A stretch of DNA of 64,000 bases from Pseudomonas azotoformans (lineage in GTDB: Bacteria > Pseudomonadota > Gammaproteobacteria > Pseudomonadales > Pseudomonadaceae), in the NCBI RefSeq assembly GCF_001579805.1, contig NZ_CP014546.1:5332001-5396000 (forward strand), given 5' to 3'. The notes below the pieces were generated by a model. It saw only the letters and a list, made by a program, of their open reading frames with translations, had not been told where the DNA came from and did no database searches. The position numbers were made by a program, and so were the translations under genes. Of this stretch, positions 35,087 to 44,800 are shown piece by piece; position 1 is the first letter of the stretch, and each line of letters begins with the position of its first letter.

Positions 35087-36495
35087 GCAAACCAGCCCTG
35101 CAGCCACAGGCCATCGCCCTGCCCCACGGTGCGAAAGGCCCAGCCTTGCTGACCGGCGCGGGTCTGGATCAGGTAGTAGTCGCGACGGATATCAGCGCCG
35201 TCCCACCAGCCGGACTCGATGCGTTCCGGGCCCATGAGGATCTGCACGCCCTGCTCGCCCAGCAAGGTCGGCTCGCTCAGTAGCCATCCGGGACGCTGCA
35301 CTGTGTTCAAGGTTGGGCACGGATTTTTATCCGCCGTCGCTTGCCAGGCGCATTCGGGGCGGTGGTCGGCGTGGAAGCGCAGGCCCTGCACCGCCTCATC
35401 GCCCAAGCGCGCACGCAGGCGTTCGCGCAGTTGCTCCCACGGCAGGGTTTGTTGCGGGCGGTCGTCGAACAGGTCCTGACGCTGGGGCACAAACACCGGC
35501 AGGTCCTGGGCTACCAGGCGAAAGCCGCGTACCGGTGAGGTGACCTGGACTTGCTCCAGGCGGCCGCGGGCCAATTCAAACAGCATCGCCGGTTCACGCT
35601 CGGCACTGAGCAGGCCGACCTTGATCACGCTGTCGGGCGCCTGAGCGTGTTCCAAATGCAGGTCGAAACGCTGCACGCCACTGTCGCGGCCGCATAGAAA
35701 TGCGGACAGATCGCCCGTCAAACGCCTTAACGGAAACAGCAGTGCCTGATGGGATTGCACGTCAAAATTCAGTTCGATACGCACATCGAACCGGTCTGGC
35801 GGCTGATAGAACGCCAGGCCCAGCGGCCGCTGCCCGGCCAGTGCATCCAGGTGCTTGAGCAGGCTGGCCTCAAAGCGGCGTGCCAGGGTGTGCCGAGGCA
35901 GCGCCTGCACCTGGGCCAATGTGCGCAGGCCCATGCGCGACAAAGCCGTGGCGGCCTGTGGGTCGAGGCCGGCGCGGTCGATGGGCAGCGGCGCCAGGGC
36001 CTGCATCAAGCCGTCATCCTGCACCGCCAGGCCATCCTTGATATTCGCCAGCACCCGCGCCGCTACCGGGTTAGGCGCAGCGACGATACGGTGACGAAAA
36101 CCCAGTTCGGTCAACTCCTTGCGCAAGCGCGCTTCAAAGCGTGGCCATGGCCCGAACAGCCCCAGGCTCGACTCGATCTCGAACAACAAGGCGCGCGGAT
36201 AATACAGGCTGACCTGGGAACTGAACTGATAGGCCCAGGCAGCGAGGAACTGCTGATAGCGCTCGATCTCGGCGGGATCATATTCGGCGGTGGCAAAGGT
36301 CTTCGCCAGGGCATGCGCCGCCGTCAGGGATTGACCGGGCCGCAGGCCCAGGGCGCGGGCGGCATCGTTGACGGTTTGCAGCACACGGCGTTGCGGCGTG
36401 CCGGCCAGCAAGACCAGGGGTTGGTCTGGCTCAGGGTGCACACGCTGCACCCCGTCCAGCGCCAATTGCGGGAAGACAATACACACCCAGCGCAT
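35083..36495 (-). CDS. imuB: ImuB, Y-family-like mutasome scaffold
   Basis: A 470-residue Y-family-like protein. The ATG at 36495 ([15 protein letters not shown]) is 7 bp after the imuA stop; the frame is open upstream but overlaps imuA and is not used. ImuB proteins lack full polymerase catalytic residues and bridge ImuA, DnaE2 and the beta clamp (family knowledge). The C-terminus [10 protein letters not shown] matches the conserved end of the family. It is the third gene of the lexA2-imuA-imuB-dnaE2 operon. Confidence 0.95.
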   Translation of the reverse strand: MRWVCIVFPQLALDGVQRVHPEPDQPLVLLAGTPQRRVLQTVNDAARALGLRPGQSLTAAHALAKTFATAEYDPAEIERYQQFLAAWAYQFSSQVSLYYPRALLFEIESSLGLFGPWPRFEARLRKELTELGFRHRIVAAPNPVAARVLANIKDGLAVQDDGLMQALAPLPIDRAGLDPQAATALSRMGLRTLAQVQALPRHTLARRFEASLLKHLDALAGQRPLGLAFYQPPDRFDVRIELNFDVQSHQALLFPLRRLTGDLSAFLCGRDSGVQRFDLHLEHAQAPDSVIKVGLLSAEREPAMLFELARGRLEQVQVTSPVRGFRLVAQDLPVFVPQRQDLFDDRPQQTLPWEQLRERLRARLGDEAVQGLRFHADHRPECAWQATADKNPCPTLNTVQRPGWLLSEPTLLGEQGVQILMGPERIESGWWDGADIRRDYYLIQTRAGQQGWAFRTVGQGDGLWLQGWFA

Positions 36496-36502
36496 GGCAA
36501 CC

Positions 36503-37117
36503 TCAATGCCCCGCCAGTGCAATCGGCGCCGGATGGGCCAGGCCGCCCCGGCACTTGAGCACGCGCACCTGCGCGGGTTTGGCCTCCACGGCCAGGCGCA
36601 GGGCGGCAGGCGATGAGTTGATCGCCTCACTCAAGGCACGCCAGGCAAAGGCCAGGGTCTGTCCGGTTTCCGCCGCCACTTGCAGGCGCCGCAGTGCCCG
36701 ATCATCGGCCTTGCGTGGCCAGCACAACACCGCGCCGCAACTGCCGGAACGCAGGCATTGTTCCACTGCCCACAAGGCGTCGCGCTCCTCGGCCTGGATC
36801 ACCGACAGCAAGCGCAGATCCACCCCAGCGTTCTGCCAGGCATGGGGGTACGGTGTGTAGGGCGGCGCGACCAACACAATGCGCTCCCCCATTTTTGATA
36901 AGCGTGCCAGGGTCGGCAGCACCAGTTGCAGTTCGCCCACTCCCTCCTTAGCCATGAGGATTTCACTCAAGGCCGCCTCCGGCCAGCCGCCCGTGGGCAA
37001 CACCGCATCCAGCGCCGCCAACCCGGTGGGATGCACACTGGCCGGCGGCGCGGCAGGCCGGCCTTTCCAGACACGCCCGCCATTGAACAGCGTGTCCAGC
37101 GCAACCACGGCGCCCAT
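36503..37117 (-). CDS. imuA: ImuA, SulA/RecA-like mutasome protein
   Basis: A 204-residue ImuA. It carries RecA/SulA-like features with PTGGWPEAALSEILM near residues 40-54, which replaces a proper Walker A in this family. It is needed with ImuB and DnaE2 for damage-induced mutagenesis. Its ATG shares one base with the lexA stop (TGATG), so expression is coupled to the repressor that controls the operon. Confidence 0.95.
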   Translation of the reverse strand: MGAVVALDTLFNGGRVWKGRPAAPPASVHPTGLAALDAVLPTGGWPEAALSEILMAKEGVGELQLVLPTLARLSKMGERIVLVAPPYTPYPHAWQNAGVDLRLLSVIQAEERDALWAVEQCLRSGSCGAVLCWPRKADDRALRRLQVAAETGQTLAFAWRALSEAINSSPAALRLAVEAKPAQVRVLKCRGGLAHPAPIALAGH

Positions 37118-37734
37118 CAGCCTTGCCTCACCAGACCGCAGAACACCCCTTCGATCGCTAGGTCCTGATCGGGCCCGACCACAATGGGTTGGTACGCGGG
37201 GTTGCGCGGCAGCAAGCGCACACTGTCGCCCTGGCGTTCGAAACGCTTGATGGTCACTTCACCGTCCAGGCGCGCCACCACAATCTGCCCGTTCAAGGCC
37301 TCGGCACTGCGACGCACGCCCACCAAGTCACCATCGAGAATGCCGTCCTCGATCATCGAGTCGCCCTGCACCCGCAACAGGTAATCCGGGGTTTTCGCGA
37401 AGGTCGACGGGTCCAGTTGCAAGCGGTTGTGCACCTCCGCATCGGCACCGATGGGCAAACCAGCCGCCACACGGCCGAGTACCGGCACATCCAGCCACTC
37501 TGGACGCTTCGGTTGATTGAGCAGGCGAATGCCGCGTGCCTGGTTCGGGTTGACCTCGATAAACCCGGCTTCCGTCAACGCCAGCACGTGCTTGCGCGCC
37601 ACGCTGCGCGAGGCAAAGCCGAACGCCTCGGCGATCTCGGCGAGGCTGGGAGGCTGGCCTTGCTGCGCGATGCGGTCGCGGATAAAGGTCAGGATGGCGG
37701 TACGGCGGGGGGTTAGAGTCGTCATGGAGTACAT
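37117..37734 (-). CDS. lexA2: LexA-type SOS repressor (LexA2)
   Basis: A 205-residue LexA. The winged helix-turn-helix (residues 1-70) reads PPSLAEIAEAFGF with SRSVARKHV as recognition region, different from E. coli LexA. Autocleavage site A91-G92 and the catalytic dyad S126 (QGDSM) and K163 (EVTIKRF) are present. The start at 37734 is supported by AGGAG 5 bp upstream; an alternative ATG is three codons later. RecA-stimulated self-cleavage would induce imuA-imuB-dnaE2. Linkage to this operon identifies it as the second, LexA2-type repressor known in pseudomonads. Confidence 0.95.
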   Translation of the reverse strand: MYSMTTLTPRRTAILTFIRDRIAQQGQPPSLAEIAEAFGFASRSVARKHVLALTEAGFIEVNPNQARGIRLLNQPKRPEWLDVPVLGRVAAGLPIGADAEVHNRLQLDPSTFAKTPDYLLRVQGDSMIEDGILDGDLVGVRRSAEALNGQIVVARLDGEVTIKRFERQGDSVRLLPRNPAYQPIVVGPDQDLAIEGVFCGLVRQG

Positions 37735-37743
37735 TTGTACTCC
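37726..37743. promoter_or_regulatory. LexA2 operator palindrome over the lexA start
   Basis: GGAGTACATTTGTACTCC is a perfect 7-bp inverted repeat around ATTT. It contains GTAC-N4-GTAC, akin to the GTAC-N4-GTGC box reported for LexA2 of P. putida. It covers both the Shine-Dalgarno (AGGAG) and the ATG of lexA, so bound repressor would sit at the start of the gene it controls. Confidence 0.88.
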
Positions 37744-37935
37744 TGTGGGAAATTTCTGACAATAGCCGCTAGTCGTGTAGGGGACGACGAGGTTTGTCGA
37801 AACCTCCCACATGGATGCCGGATTAGCTCTACTCCCCTCCCCTGCAAAGGTCCGCAAAGTCCCTCGCCTGAATACACAGTGCGAGGGATTGCGGATGGCG
37901 TTATTTGTTTGGCCCCCGGTGGACGGGGCTGTCTC

Positions 37936-40900
37936 ATGATTGAATTGACCAGCCAAACCATTGGTTATCTAGTACTGGCCACCCTGGATTCGAAAACGCG
38001 AGACGTCGAATCCGTCATCCGCGATTTCAAGCGCTGCCTCAATCACTACGACGCCTGGGCGGAGAGCTTTTTCAGCTTTTCGGCGCTGGATATCGAGCAG
38101 GTCTTCAAGGTCGGGGATGAAGTAGCACTGGTCGCGCCGATCAACCGGTCCCTGTTTCCCAGCACCACCACCGCCACCTGCCAGGCCAACGGCTCGTTGA
38201 CCCTGGTGCACATGTTCCAGAGTTCACGCTTCGTGCCCATTGGCAATACGCCCGTGATGGTGCAACGCATCGACCCCAACGGCGGCCCGCTGGGTGAGCC
38301 CATTCATAAAACCATCGGCCCCAGCGGCATTCTCGAAATCACCGAATGTGATCGCAACCAGCAGTACCGAGTCAGTTTCTACCCCAACGTCTCCAACACG
38401 CATTTCAAGGCGCTGTACGCCTCTTATCAGGCGGTTATCGCACCGCTGGAAGGTTGGCTGCGTGCGGAATGGACCAGCACCTTTGAACCGCTGTGGGAAG
38501 GCTACTCCGAAGCCAACTTCCTCAAACGCTATCTCTCGCTGCACCAAGCCTACGCCCGCGGCTTTGGCGAGGCGCTGTATGCGCTCTGGGACAGCCTCAA
38601 GCAGCTGTTCCAGTGGCTTTCTGACCCAATGGGTTATGCGGAAAAACTCCTGCATTACCTCTCCCAGGAGGAATTCGAAAAGCTGTTGAAGCTCGGCACT
38701 GAAAGCCTCGCGAAAGGCTTGTTGGTGCTGAGCGATGAACCGCTGCTGTTCATTTATGTGTCGGCAATGGTCAGTTGGATGCGGATGTTGCCGCCGCCTT
38801 ACATGAACGAGCTGCTGGGGGAAATCAGTGCCGACGTCCTGATCAATTTGCTGCTGTGTCTCGCCACCGCCGGGATCGGGATGGTGGTGCGCTTGAGTAC
38901 GAAGGTGCTGGGCGGCATCAAGTCTCAGCGGGCGCGCAGGTGGTTGGAGCACATGGCTGGGCAGTTCGGGAAATTTCGTGTGGATGATCACGCGGAGGTG
39001 GCTAAACCGATATTGCTGGGTAGCCCGGCGACACCGATTCGGACGGTTCCGGATGTGCCGTTGAAGGCTGGGGATCAGGTGGTTTCGAATCCTGTGCCGT
39101 TGGTGCGGGACAAGGTTGGGCAGCGGACGGTGTTGGTGCGGCAGGAGCCTGTGGATGATGTGCCTGTTTCTGCTCGAAATCCGGCGGGGGATGCGGCTGA
39201 TTCTTCGGACAAGACGGCCACTAACGGCTGCCCTGTGTCGATGGTCACGGGCGAGGAACTGCTGACGCTGACCGATGGCACGCTGGACGGGATCTTGCCG
39301 TTTGAGTGGACGCGGTTGTATCGCACCAGCGCGGTGGAAGTGGATTGTGGGTTGGGGTTTGGCTGGAGTCACTCGCTGGCGCATCGGCTGGCTGTTTCCC
39401 GGGATGCGGTGGTGTGGACCGATCATGAGAATCGGTCGACTACCCTGCCCTTGCCCACGGTTTCTCGGCCGGCGATTACCAATAGCCTGGCCGAAGCCGC
39501 GATTTATCTGGGCGCTTTACCCGATGAATTAGTCCTGTCTCAAGGGGCACGTTTCTACCACTTCCGCGACGGCGTGCTGACGGCGATCAGCGATGCGTAT
39601 GACAACCGGTTGCGCATTTTCCGTAATTACCTGGGGCAGATTGAGCGGCTGGATAACGGCGTGGGGCGCTCGTTGTTTTTGCGCTATGCGTCGGGCCGCA
39701 TCGTGGCGGTGGATTACCAGGTTGAGCGGGCGGTGGATGACGGTCCGTTTGTCTGGGTGACGGAGCAGAACGTTGTTGCCTACGCCTATGACAATTTTGG
39801 ACGACTGGTTTGCGCGACCAATGCCGTAGGCGAAAGCGAGGTTTATCGGTACGACGAGCAGCACGTCATTCTTGAGCGTGGACTGGCCGGTGGGGCGAGT
39901 TTCTTCTGGGCGTGGGAAAGGTCTGGCAAGGCCGCGCGGTGTGTCCGGCATTGGGCCAGTTTCTCGCAGATGGACACGCGCTATGCCTGGGACGATAACG
40001 GCCAGGTCACGGTGTTTAACGCCGATGGCAGCCAGGAAGTCTATGTGCATGACCAGCGGGCGCGGCTGGTGCAGCGGGTGGATCCTGATGGTGCTGAGCA
40101 CTTCAAGTCCTACGATGACAAAGGCCGGCTGACGGTTGAGCAGGATCCGCTGGGGGCTATTACGGCCTATCAGTACGACGAAGCTGGGCGTTTGGTGGCG
40201 GTGTTTCCTGGGGATGATGAGCCGACGACCTACGAGCATGACAATGGATTCGTACGGGTTGTACGGCGTGGTGAAGCGGTTTGGAAGTATGAACGTAATG
40301 ACCAGGGCGATGTTACGCGTAGGACCGGTCCTGACGGTCATTCGACTGAGTACAGCTACAACAAACGCGGACAACTGACGCAGGTTTGGTATCCCGATCA
40401 CAGCTGTCATCGGCTGGTTTGGAATGAGCGGGGTCAGTTGCTTGAGGAGCAGTTGCCGAATGGCGGAGTCAAGCGTTATCGCTATGACGATCTGGGGCGA
40501 CAGGTTGTCCGCGAGGATGAACATGGCGCGCTGACCCAGTATCAATGGGACGCCGCAGGCCGCTTGCTGAAACTGACTCAGCCCGGGGGGGCCACACGGG
40601 AATACAGCTACAACGCTTACGGAAAAATCACCTCCGAGCGCGATGAGCTCGGCCACGTCACCCGCTACGAATACGCTGACGGCCTGCACCTGATCAGTCG
40701 GCGCATCAACGCTGATGGCACTCAGGTCAAATACCGTTACGACAACGTCAGGTTGCTGCTGACCGAAATCGAAAATGAGGTGGGCGAAACCTACCGACTC
40801 CAGTATCACGCCAACGGCCTGATCCAACAGGAAACCGGGTTTGACGGCCAGCGCACAGCTTACCTCTACGACCTCAACGGCAACCTTCAGGAAAAGACCG

Positions 40901-42654
40901 AGCATGGCGATGATGGCAGTCAGCTGGTTACCCGTTACGAGCGCGACTACGCCGGACGCCTCGTAAGAAAAACCCTGCCCGACGGCAGACTTGTCGATTA
41001 CGCCTACGACCGCCAGGGCAATCTCCTCAGCGTCGAGGACGGCCACTGGGCGTTGGCCTACGAGTACGACAGCCAAAACCGCCTCACCGCCGAACACCAG
41101 GGCTGGGGCACGCTGCGTTACGGCTATGACGCCTGCGGACAGCTGAACAACCTACGCCTGCCGGACAACAACCGGGTGGTGTTCAACCACGACAAAGGCG
41201 GCCACCTCGCCACCGTCGAGTTAAACGGCGCGGTGCTGACCGCCCACCTGTTCAAAGCCGGCCAGGAACACCAGCGCCAACAAGGCCAACTGATCAGTCA
41301 TTACCACTACGACGACCAGCAACGCCTGCACGCCCACGCCGTCACCCAACAGCAACACACCCTTTACCAACGCCACTACGACTACGACAAATCCGGCAAC
41401 CTCACCCGCCTGCTCGACACCCACAAAGGCGACCACCACTACCACTACGACCCGCTAAACCGCATCACCCACGCCGACCACTCCCAAGCCGAGCTAGAGC
41501 GTTTCGCACACGACCCGGCCGGCAACCTGCTCATGCAAAACCGCCCCGGCCCGGACATCGTAGCGGGCAACCGCCTGATGATCCAAGGCGACCACCACTA
41601 CGACTATGACGCCTTCGGCAACCTCATTCGCGAACGACGTGGCAAAGGCCACCAACTCGTCACCGAGTATCGCTACGACTGCCAGCATCGTCTGATCGGC
41701 ATTAAAAAGCCCAACGGCCAGACTGCCAGCTATCGCTATGATCCGTTTGGGCGGCGCATCAGCAAGACCGTTGATAGCACAACTACCGAGTTCTTCTGGC
41801 AAGGCGACAGACTCATCGCCGAACACCAAGCGGATCGCCATCGCAGTTACCTCTACGAACCTGAAAGCTTCCGGCCATTGGCGCTGCTGGAGGGCTTTGG
41901 TCCAAAGGAAACCAAGGCCTACCATTACCAACTCGATCACTTGGGTACGCCGCAGAAACTCACCGATACCAACGGCGAAATCGTCTGGTCTGCGCATTAC
42001 CGTTCTTATGGCGAAATCAGCCGCCTCGATATCAACAAAATCGACAACCCGCTGCGTTTCCAAGGCCAATACTTTGACCCAGAAAGCGGGCTGCACTACA
42101 ACCGTCATCGCTACTACAATCCGGATATTGGTCGCTACCTGACGCCGGACCCGGTGAAGTTGGCGGGTGGGATCAATGCGTACCAATACGTGCCCAATCC
42201 AACCGGGTGGATAGATCCCCTAGGTCTAAGCTGTAAGAGCACAAACTGTCCTGAAGGACCCTATAGCGCAATAGTTCCAGGAGGAGGATTAGCCGCACAT
42301 GAGAAAGCAGGTGGGCACTTAATGGAAAAACATATAGGTAGAAGCGACGAACAATTATTGGACCGTTTGAAGCAAGAGCCACACATCCCTGCCGCCTCTA
42401 CATTCCACGACAGAGCCACAGCTGAGTGGGAAGTATCGACAGTACTGGATCAAAACAAAGAAAAAATCGATAAATTTTTAAAGGGGACAAAGAGCCAAAC
42501 CGTTATCACTCAAAAAACCAAATACCCCGTAGGCACAAGCTTTAAAAAAAACAGCACAACAGCGCTTTCGGGAAAGGAAATTCAACTGATAATCCGCAGA
42601 GATCATAAAACGCATACTGGCTACCGAATTCATACTGGATTTCCAAACCCATGA
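37936..42654 (+). CDS. Rhs-family polymorphic toxin with C-terminal RNase A-like domain
   Basis: A 1572-residue Rhs protein; ATG 37936 gives an N-terminus conserved in style (MIELTSQTIGYLVLATLD). Layout: N-terminal part with beta-rich segment and two hydrophobic stretches (about residues 270-330), a DUF6531-like start of the Rhs shell (NGCPVSMVTGEELL, near 430), about 20 YD repeats, the core end RYLTPDPVKLAGGINAYQY and the cleavage motif DPLGL ending at 42228. The last 141 residues are AT-rich and variable: AHEKAGGH-x2-EKH and ASTFHDRATAE match the bacterial CdiA-CT RNase A-like toxin. No PAAR domain is present, so delivery by T6SS would need an adaptor. The following gene is its immunity protein. 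Confidence 0.93.
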   Translation: MIELTSQTIGYLVLATLDSKTRDVESVIRDFKRCLNHYDAWAESFFSFSALDIEQVFKVGDEVALVAPINRSLFPSTTTATCQANGSLTLVHMFQSSRFVPIGNTPVMVQRIDPNGGPLGEPIHKTIGPSGILEITECDRNQQYRVSFYPNVSNTHFKALYASYQAVIAPLEGWLRAEWTSTFEPLWEGYSEANFLKRYLSLHQAYARGFGEALYALWDSLKQLFQWLSDPMGYAEKLLHYLSQEEFEKLLKLGTESLAKGLLVLSDEPLLFIYVSAMVSWMRMLPPPYMNELLGEISADVLINLLLCLATAGIGMVVRLSTKVLGGIKSQRARRWLEHMAGQFGKFRVDDHAEVAKPILLGSPATPIRTVPDVPLKAGDQVVSNPVPLVRDKVGQRTVLVRQEPVDDVPVSARNPAGDAADSSDKTATNGCPVSMVTGEELLTLTDGTLDGILPFEWTRLYRTSAVEVDCGLGFGWSHSLAHRLAVSRDAVVWTDHENRSTTLPLPTVSRPAITNSLAEAAIYLGALPDELVLSQGARFYHFRDGVLTAISDAYDNRLRIFRNYLGQIERLDNGVGRSLFLRYASGRIVAVDYQVERAVDDGPFVWVTEQNVVAYAYDNFGRLVCATNAVGESEVYRYDEQHVILERGLAGGASFFWAWERSGKAARCVRHWASFSQMDTRYAWDDNGQVTVFNADGSQEVYVHDQRARLVQRVDPDGAEHFKSYDDKGRLTVEQDPLGAITAYQYDEAGRLVAVFPGDDEPTTYEHDNGFVRVVRRGEAVWKYERNDQGDVTRRTGPDGHSTEYSYNKRGQLTQVWYPDHSCHRLVWNERGQLLEEQLPNGGVKRYRYDDLGRQVVREDEHGALTQYQWDAAGRLLKLTQPGGATREYSYNAYGKITSERDELGHVTRYEYADGLHLISRRINADGTQVKYRYDNVRLLLTEIENEVGETYRLQYHANGLIQQETGFDGQRTAYLYDLNGNLQEKTEHGDDGSQLVTRYERDYAGRLVRKTLPDGRLVDYAYDRQGNLLSVEDGHWALAYEYDSQNRLTAEHQGWGTLRYGYDACGQLNNLRLPDNNRVVFNHDKGGHLATVELNGAVLTAHLFKAGQEHQRQQGQLISHYHYDDQQRLHAHAVTQQQHTLYQRHYDYDKSGNLTRLLDTHKGDHHYHYDPLNRITHADHSQAELERFAHDPAGNLLMQNRPGPDIVAGNRLMIQGDHHYDYDAFGNLIRERRGKGHQLVTEYRYDCQHRLIGIKKPNGQTASYRYDPFGRRISKTVDSTTTEFFWQGDRLIAEHQADRHRSYLYEPESFRPLALLEGFGPKETKAYHYQLDHLGTPQKLTDTNGEIVWSAHYRSYGEISRLDINKIDNPLRFQGQYFDPESGLHYNRHRYYNPDIGRYLTPDPVKLAGGINAYQYVPNPTGWIDPLGLSCKSTNCPEGPYSAIVPGGGLAAHEKAGGHLMEKHIGRSDEQLLDRLKQEPHIPAASTFHDRATAEWEVSTVLDQNKEKIDKFLKGTKSQTVITQKTKYPVGTSFKKNSTTALSGKEIQLIIRRDHKTHTGYRIHTGFPNP

Positions 42655-42974
42655 ACCAAGACTACCCCGAATTACAGCAATTTCTTGCGTGTTACTTCAA
42701 CCAAGACTGGGTTGATGACCACGAAAAAGCGGACGATGTTATTCATTATTTTATCTCCGAGTCATCCGAAGATACGCTATTAGAAGTGCAAGAAGAACTA
42801 GATAAGCTAATGCGAAGTGGAAAGACAGAGCAAGAGCTTGAAAATTATTTATTCAGTGATATCGGTTGCTATTATTATTATCGCAGCGAATGGGCCGACG
42901 GAATCACTTGGCTGAGACATGTTGTATCAATACTGAAAAATGGAACCCTCCAAATGAAAAATAAAAAAAACTAA
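42651..42974 (+). CDS. CdiI-like immunity protein for the Rhs toxin
   Basis: A 107-residue acidic protein beginning MNQDYPELQQFLACYFNQDW, the pattern of CdiI-type immunity proteins (YPEL-FL-YF-QDW). It overlaps the Rhs stop by 4 bp (ATGA), guaranteeing co-translation with the toxin. The 3' part is AT-rich, like the toxin tip. It should neutralise the RNase A-like domain in the cytoplasm by direct binding. Specificity for this toxin is inferred from linkage. Confidence 0.88.
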   Translation: MNQDYPELQQFLACYFNQDWVDDHEKADDVIHYFISESSEDTLLEVQEELDKLMRSGKTEQELENYLFSDIGCYYYYRSEWADGITWLRHVVSILKNGTLQMKNKKN

Positions 42975-43000
42975 ACGACGCTTAAGAAAGCGACGCTCAC

Positions 43001-43110
43001 TCCTGTGGCGAACGAGCTTGCTCGCGCTGGGTCGCGAAGCGGCCCCAATCCAGGCAATGTTTTTTTTAGTTACATCGGCAGTGTCTGTTTTAGGGCTGCT
43101 TCGCAGCCCA
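43001..43110. repeat. REP-like palindromic sequences downstream of immunity gene
   Basis: GCGAACGAGCTTGCTCGC (43008-43025) is an imperfect REP-like hairpin and GGGCTGC-TTC-GCAGCCC (43093-43109) a perfect 7-bp stem. Together with GTCGCGAAGCGGCCCC between them they resemble the dispersed intergenic repeats of P. fluorescens. They separate the toxin/immunity pair from the NUDIX gene. Confidence 0.65.
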
Positions 43111-43180
43111 ACGCAGGCGGTGCGACGATTCGGGAAGCCTGCTCACTACAGTAATCGTGTTCACCCAGCAACAAACGAAC

Positions 43181-43768
43181 TCACCAGCCGTCCCTCAACA
43201 TCCGCAACTCCAAATGCTGCAACAACATAATCGTCTTCCCATCCACAATCTCCCCACTCTGCACCATCCCCAGCGCCTGCTCGAACCCCAGCTCCAACAC
43301 CTCGATATCCTCACCCTCCTCTTCCAAACCACCACCGCTCCCCACCCGATCCCCCGGCTGATACTCACCGATAAAAAAGTGGATCCGCTCCGTCACCGAC
43401 CCCGGGCTCATGAACGCCGCATAGATCTTCTCCACATGCCCCACGCGATACCCGGTTTCTTCTTCCGCTTCCAGGCGAATACGTTCTTCGGGGCTGGCGT
43501 TGTCGAGCAAGCCGGCTGCCGCTTCGATCAGGTAGCCGTGGTAGTCGTTGACGAATGTCGGCATGCGAAACTGGCGGATCATCAACACCGTGCGCTGCTC
43601 GCGGTTGTACAGCAGGATGGTCGCGCCATTGCCGCGGTCGTACACCTCGCGGGTCTGGGCTTGCCAACTGCCGTCGCGGCGGCGCAGGTCGAAGCTGTAT
43701 TTTTTCAGCAGGTACCAGTTTTCCGAGAGGGTTTCTTCGGCGGTGATACGAACGGGGCTGTTGTCCAT
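43181..43768 (-). CDS. nudK: NUDIX hydrolase of the NudK/ADP-sugar type
   Basis: A 195-residue NUDIX protein; I use ATG 43768 (MDNSPVRITAEETLSENWYL), typical of NudK (GDP-mannose hydrolase). The Nudix box reads GLLDNASPEERIRLEAEEETGYRV; compared with consensus, the E after G-x5 is S and the R before E is L, which are departures to note, while the metal-binding EAEEE core is intact. It probably hydrolyses a nucleotide sugar or ADP-ribose-like substrate. It lies 11 bp after the SDR gene on the same strand. Confidence 0.85.
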   Translation of the reverse strand: MDNSPVRITAEETLSENWYLLKKYSFDLRRRDGSWQAQTREVYDRGNGATILLYNREQRTVLMIRQFRMPTFVNDYHGYLIEAAAGLLDNASPEERIRLEAEEETGYRVGHVEKIYAAFMSPGSVTERIHFFIGEYQPGDRVGSGGGLEEEGEDIEVLELGFEQALGMVQSGEIVDGKTIMLLQHLELRMLRDGW

Positions 43769-43779
43769 GCTCGGGTTTC

Positions 43780-44637
43780 TCAAGAAAGAGGTTGGGCTTG
43801 TTTGATGCTGTCCCAGGCAGCGGCGACAGCTTCTGCGCTACTCGCCTTGATCCGTGCCAAGTTGCGCGGGTAGTCCACCCCTGGGTTTTCGGTGAAGCGC
43901 GTGGCCGTGAATTGGCCGTTGCTGGCGCGCAGGATATAACCCGTGTCCTCGCACTGCTCAGAGGCGAGGAACAGCACCCCCGGCGTCACCCAGTCAGGCT
44001 TGAGTTCATCCGGTTCTTCGGTCACGCCCCACATGCGCGTCTTGGCAACCGGCGAGATTGCATTGACCTTGATCCCGGCCTCCGCGCCCTCATGGCTCAA
44101 CGCGTTCATGATCCCCAGTTGCGCCATCTTGCCCGCGCTGTAGGCCACCAGGCCGGTCTGCTCATATTGCGCATACATGGCGCGGTCGGAGGTGGTGAGG
44201 ATGATGCGCGGCGCGGATGAGCGCAGCAGGTGCGGCCAGGCGTGCTTGCACAGCCATAGCGGTGCGTAGAGGTTGATGTCCATGGCACGTTGCAGGAACG
44301 CGGCGTCGAGGTCAGCGATGGGCTGGTAACCGACCCAGCCGGCGTTGTGAATCAGGATGTCGAGTTGGCCGAAGGCCTCGATGGCGTACGCGATCAGTTG
44401 CTCGCAGCCCGCGTTCGTGGACAGGTCGCCCCCGTGGCCGATCACGTTCAAGCCTTCGACCTGCAGGGTTTCTGCCGCAGTCTGGACCACCGAGGCATCG
44501 CTGCCCGCGCCGGCATTGTCGGCACCGATATCGCTGATCACCACCCGTGCGCCGCCCAGGGCCAAAGCCCGTGCGTAACTGAGCCCCAACCCGCGTGCGC
44601 CGCCGGTGACGAGTGCGGTTTTGCCTGTGAAATCCAT
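43780..44637 (-). CDS. SDR-family oxidoreductase
   Basis: A 285-residue short-chain dehydrogenase, cytoplasmic. The cofactor loop is TGGARGLG (residues 11-18), followed by D-rich NAD-type region near residue 36, the NAG motif (98-100), and the catalytic Y166-x3-K170 in YSAGK with T149/S150 upstream. The long insertion EPDELKPDW and the C-terminal helix recall the HSD17B4-type 3-hydroxyacyl-CoA dehydrogenases, but the substrate is open. It shares a strand and short spacing with the NUDIX gene. Confidence 0.92.
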   Translation of the reverse strand: MDFTGKTALVTGGARGLGLSYARALALGGARVVISDIGADNAGAGSDASVVQTAAETLQVEGLNVIGHGGDLSTNAGCEQLIAYAIEAFGQLDILIHNAGWVGYQPIADLDAAFLQRAMDINLYAPLWLCKHAWPHLLRSSAPRIILTTSDRAMYAQYEQTGLVAYSAGKMAQLGIMNALSHEGAEAGIKVNAISPVAKTRMWGVTEEPDELKPDWVTPGVLFLASEQCEDTGYILRASNGQFTATRFTENPGVDYPRNLARIKASSAEAVAAAWDSIKQAQPLS

Positions 44638-44800
44638 GTGCTTGCTCTCCTGTTCGGGCCGCCCACCCTAACAACCTCGGCGCGCCTTGTTCAATGCTGT
44701 AATACTTTGCAAGCAATCCCCGTTGACGGCTGTCGAATTAATTCCTGCCCGATTGGGCCATCTGGTAAAACCCCTGCTTCACCTTTTTCCTGGAACCTTC

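Noticed and set aside
35083..36630. Longer ImuB beginning at 36630
   Set aside because: The extra 45 codons overlap imuA and are Arg/Pro/Cys-rich shadow sequence; ATG 36495 opens the conserved ImuB start.
37735..37935. Upstream extension of the Rhs frame to 37735
   Set aside because: It would start inside the lexA operator; the segment has no Rhs-like content, and MIELTSQTIGYL at 37936 is a better N-terminus.
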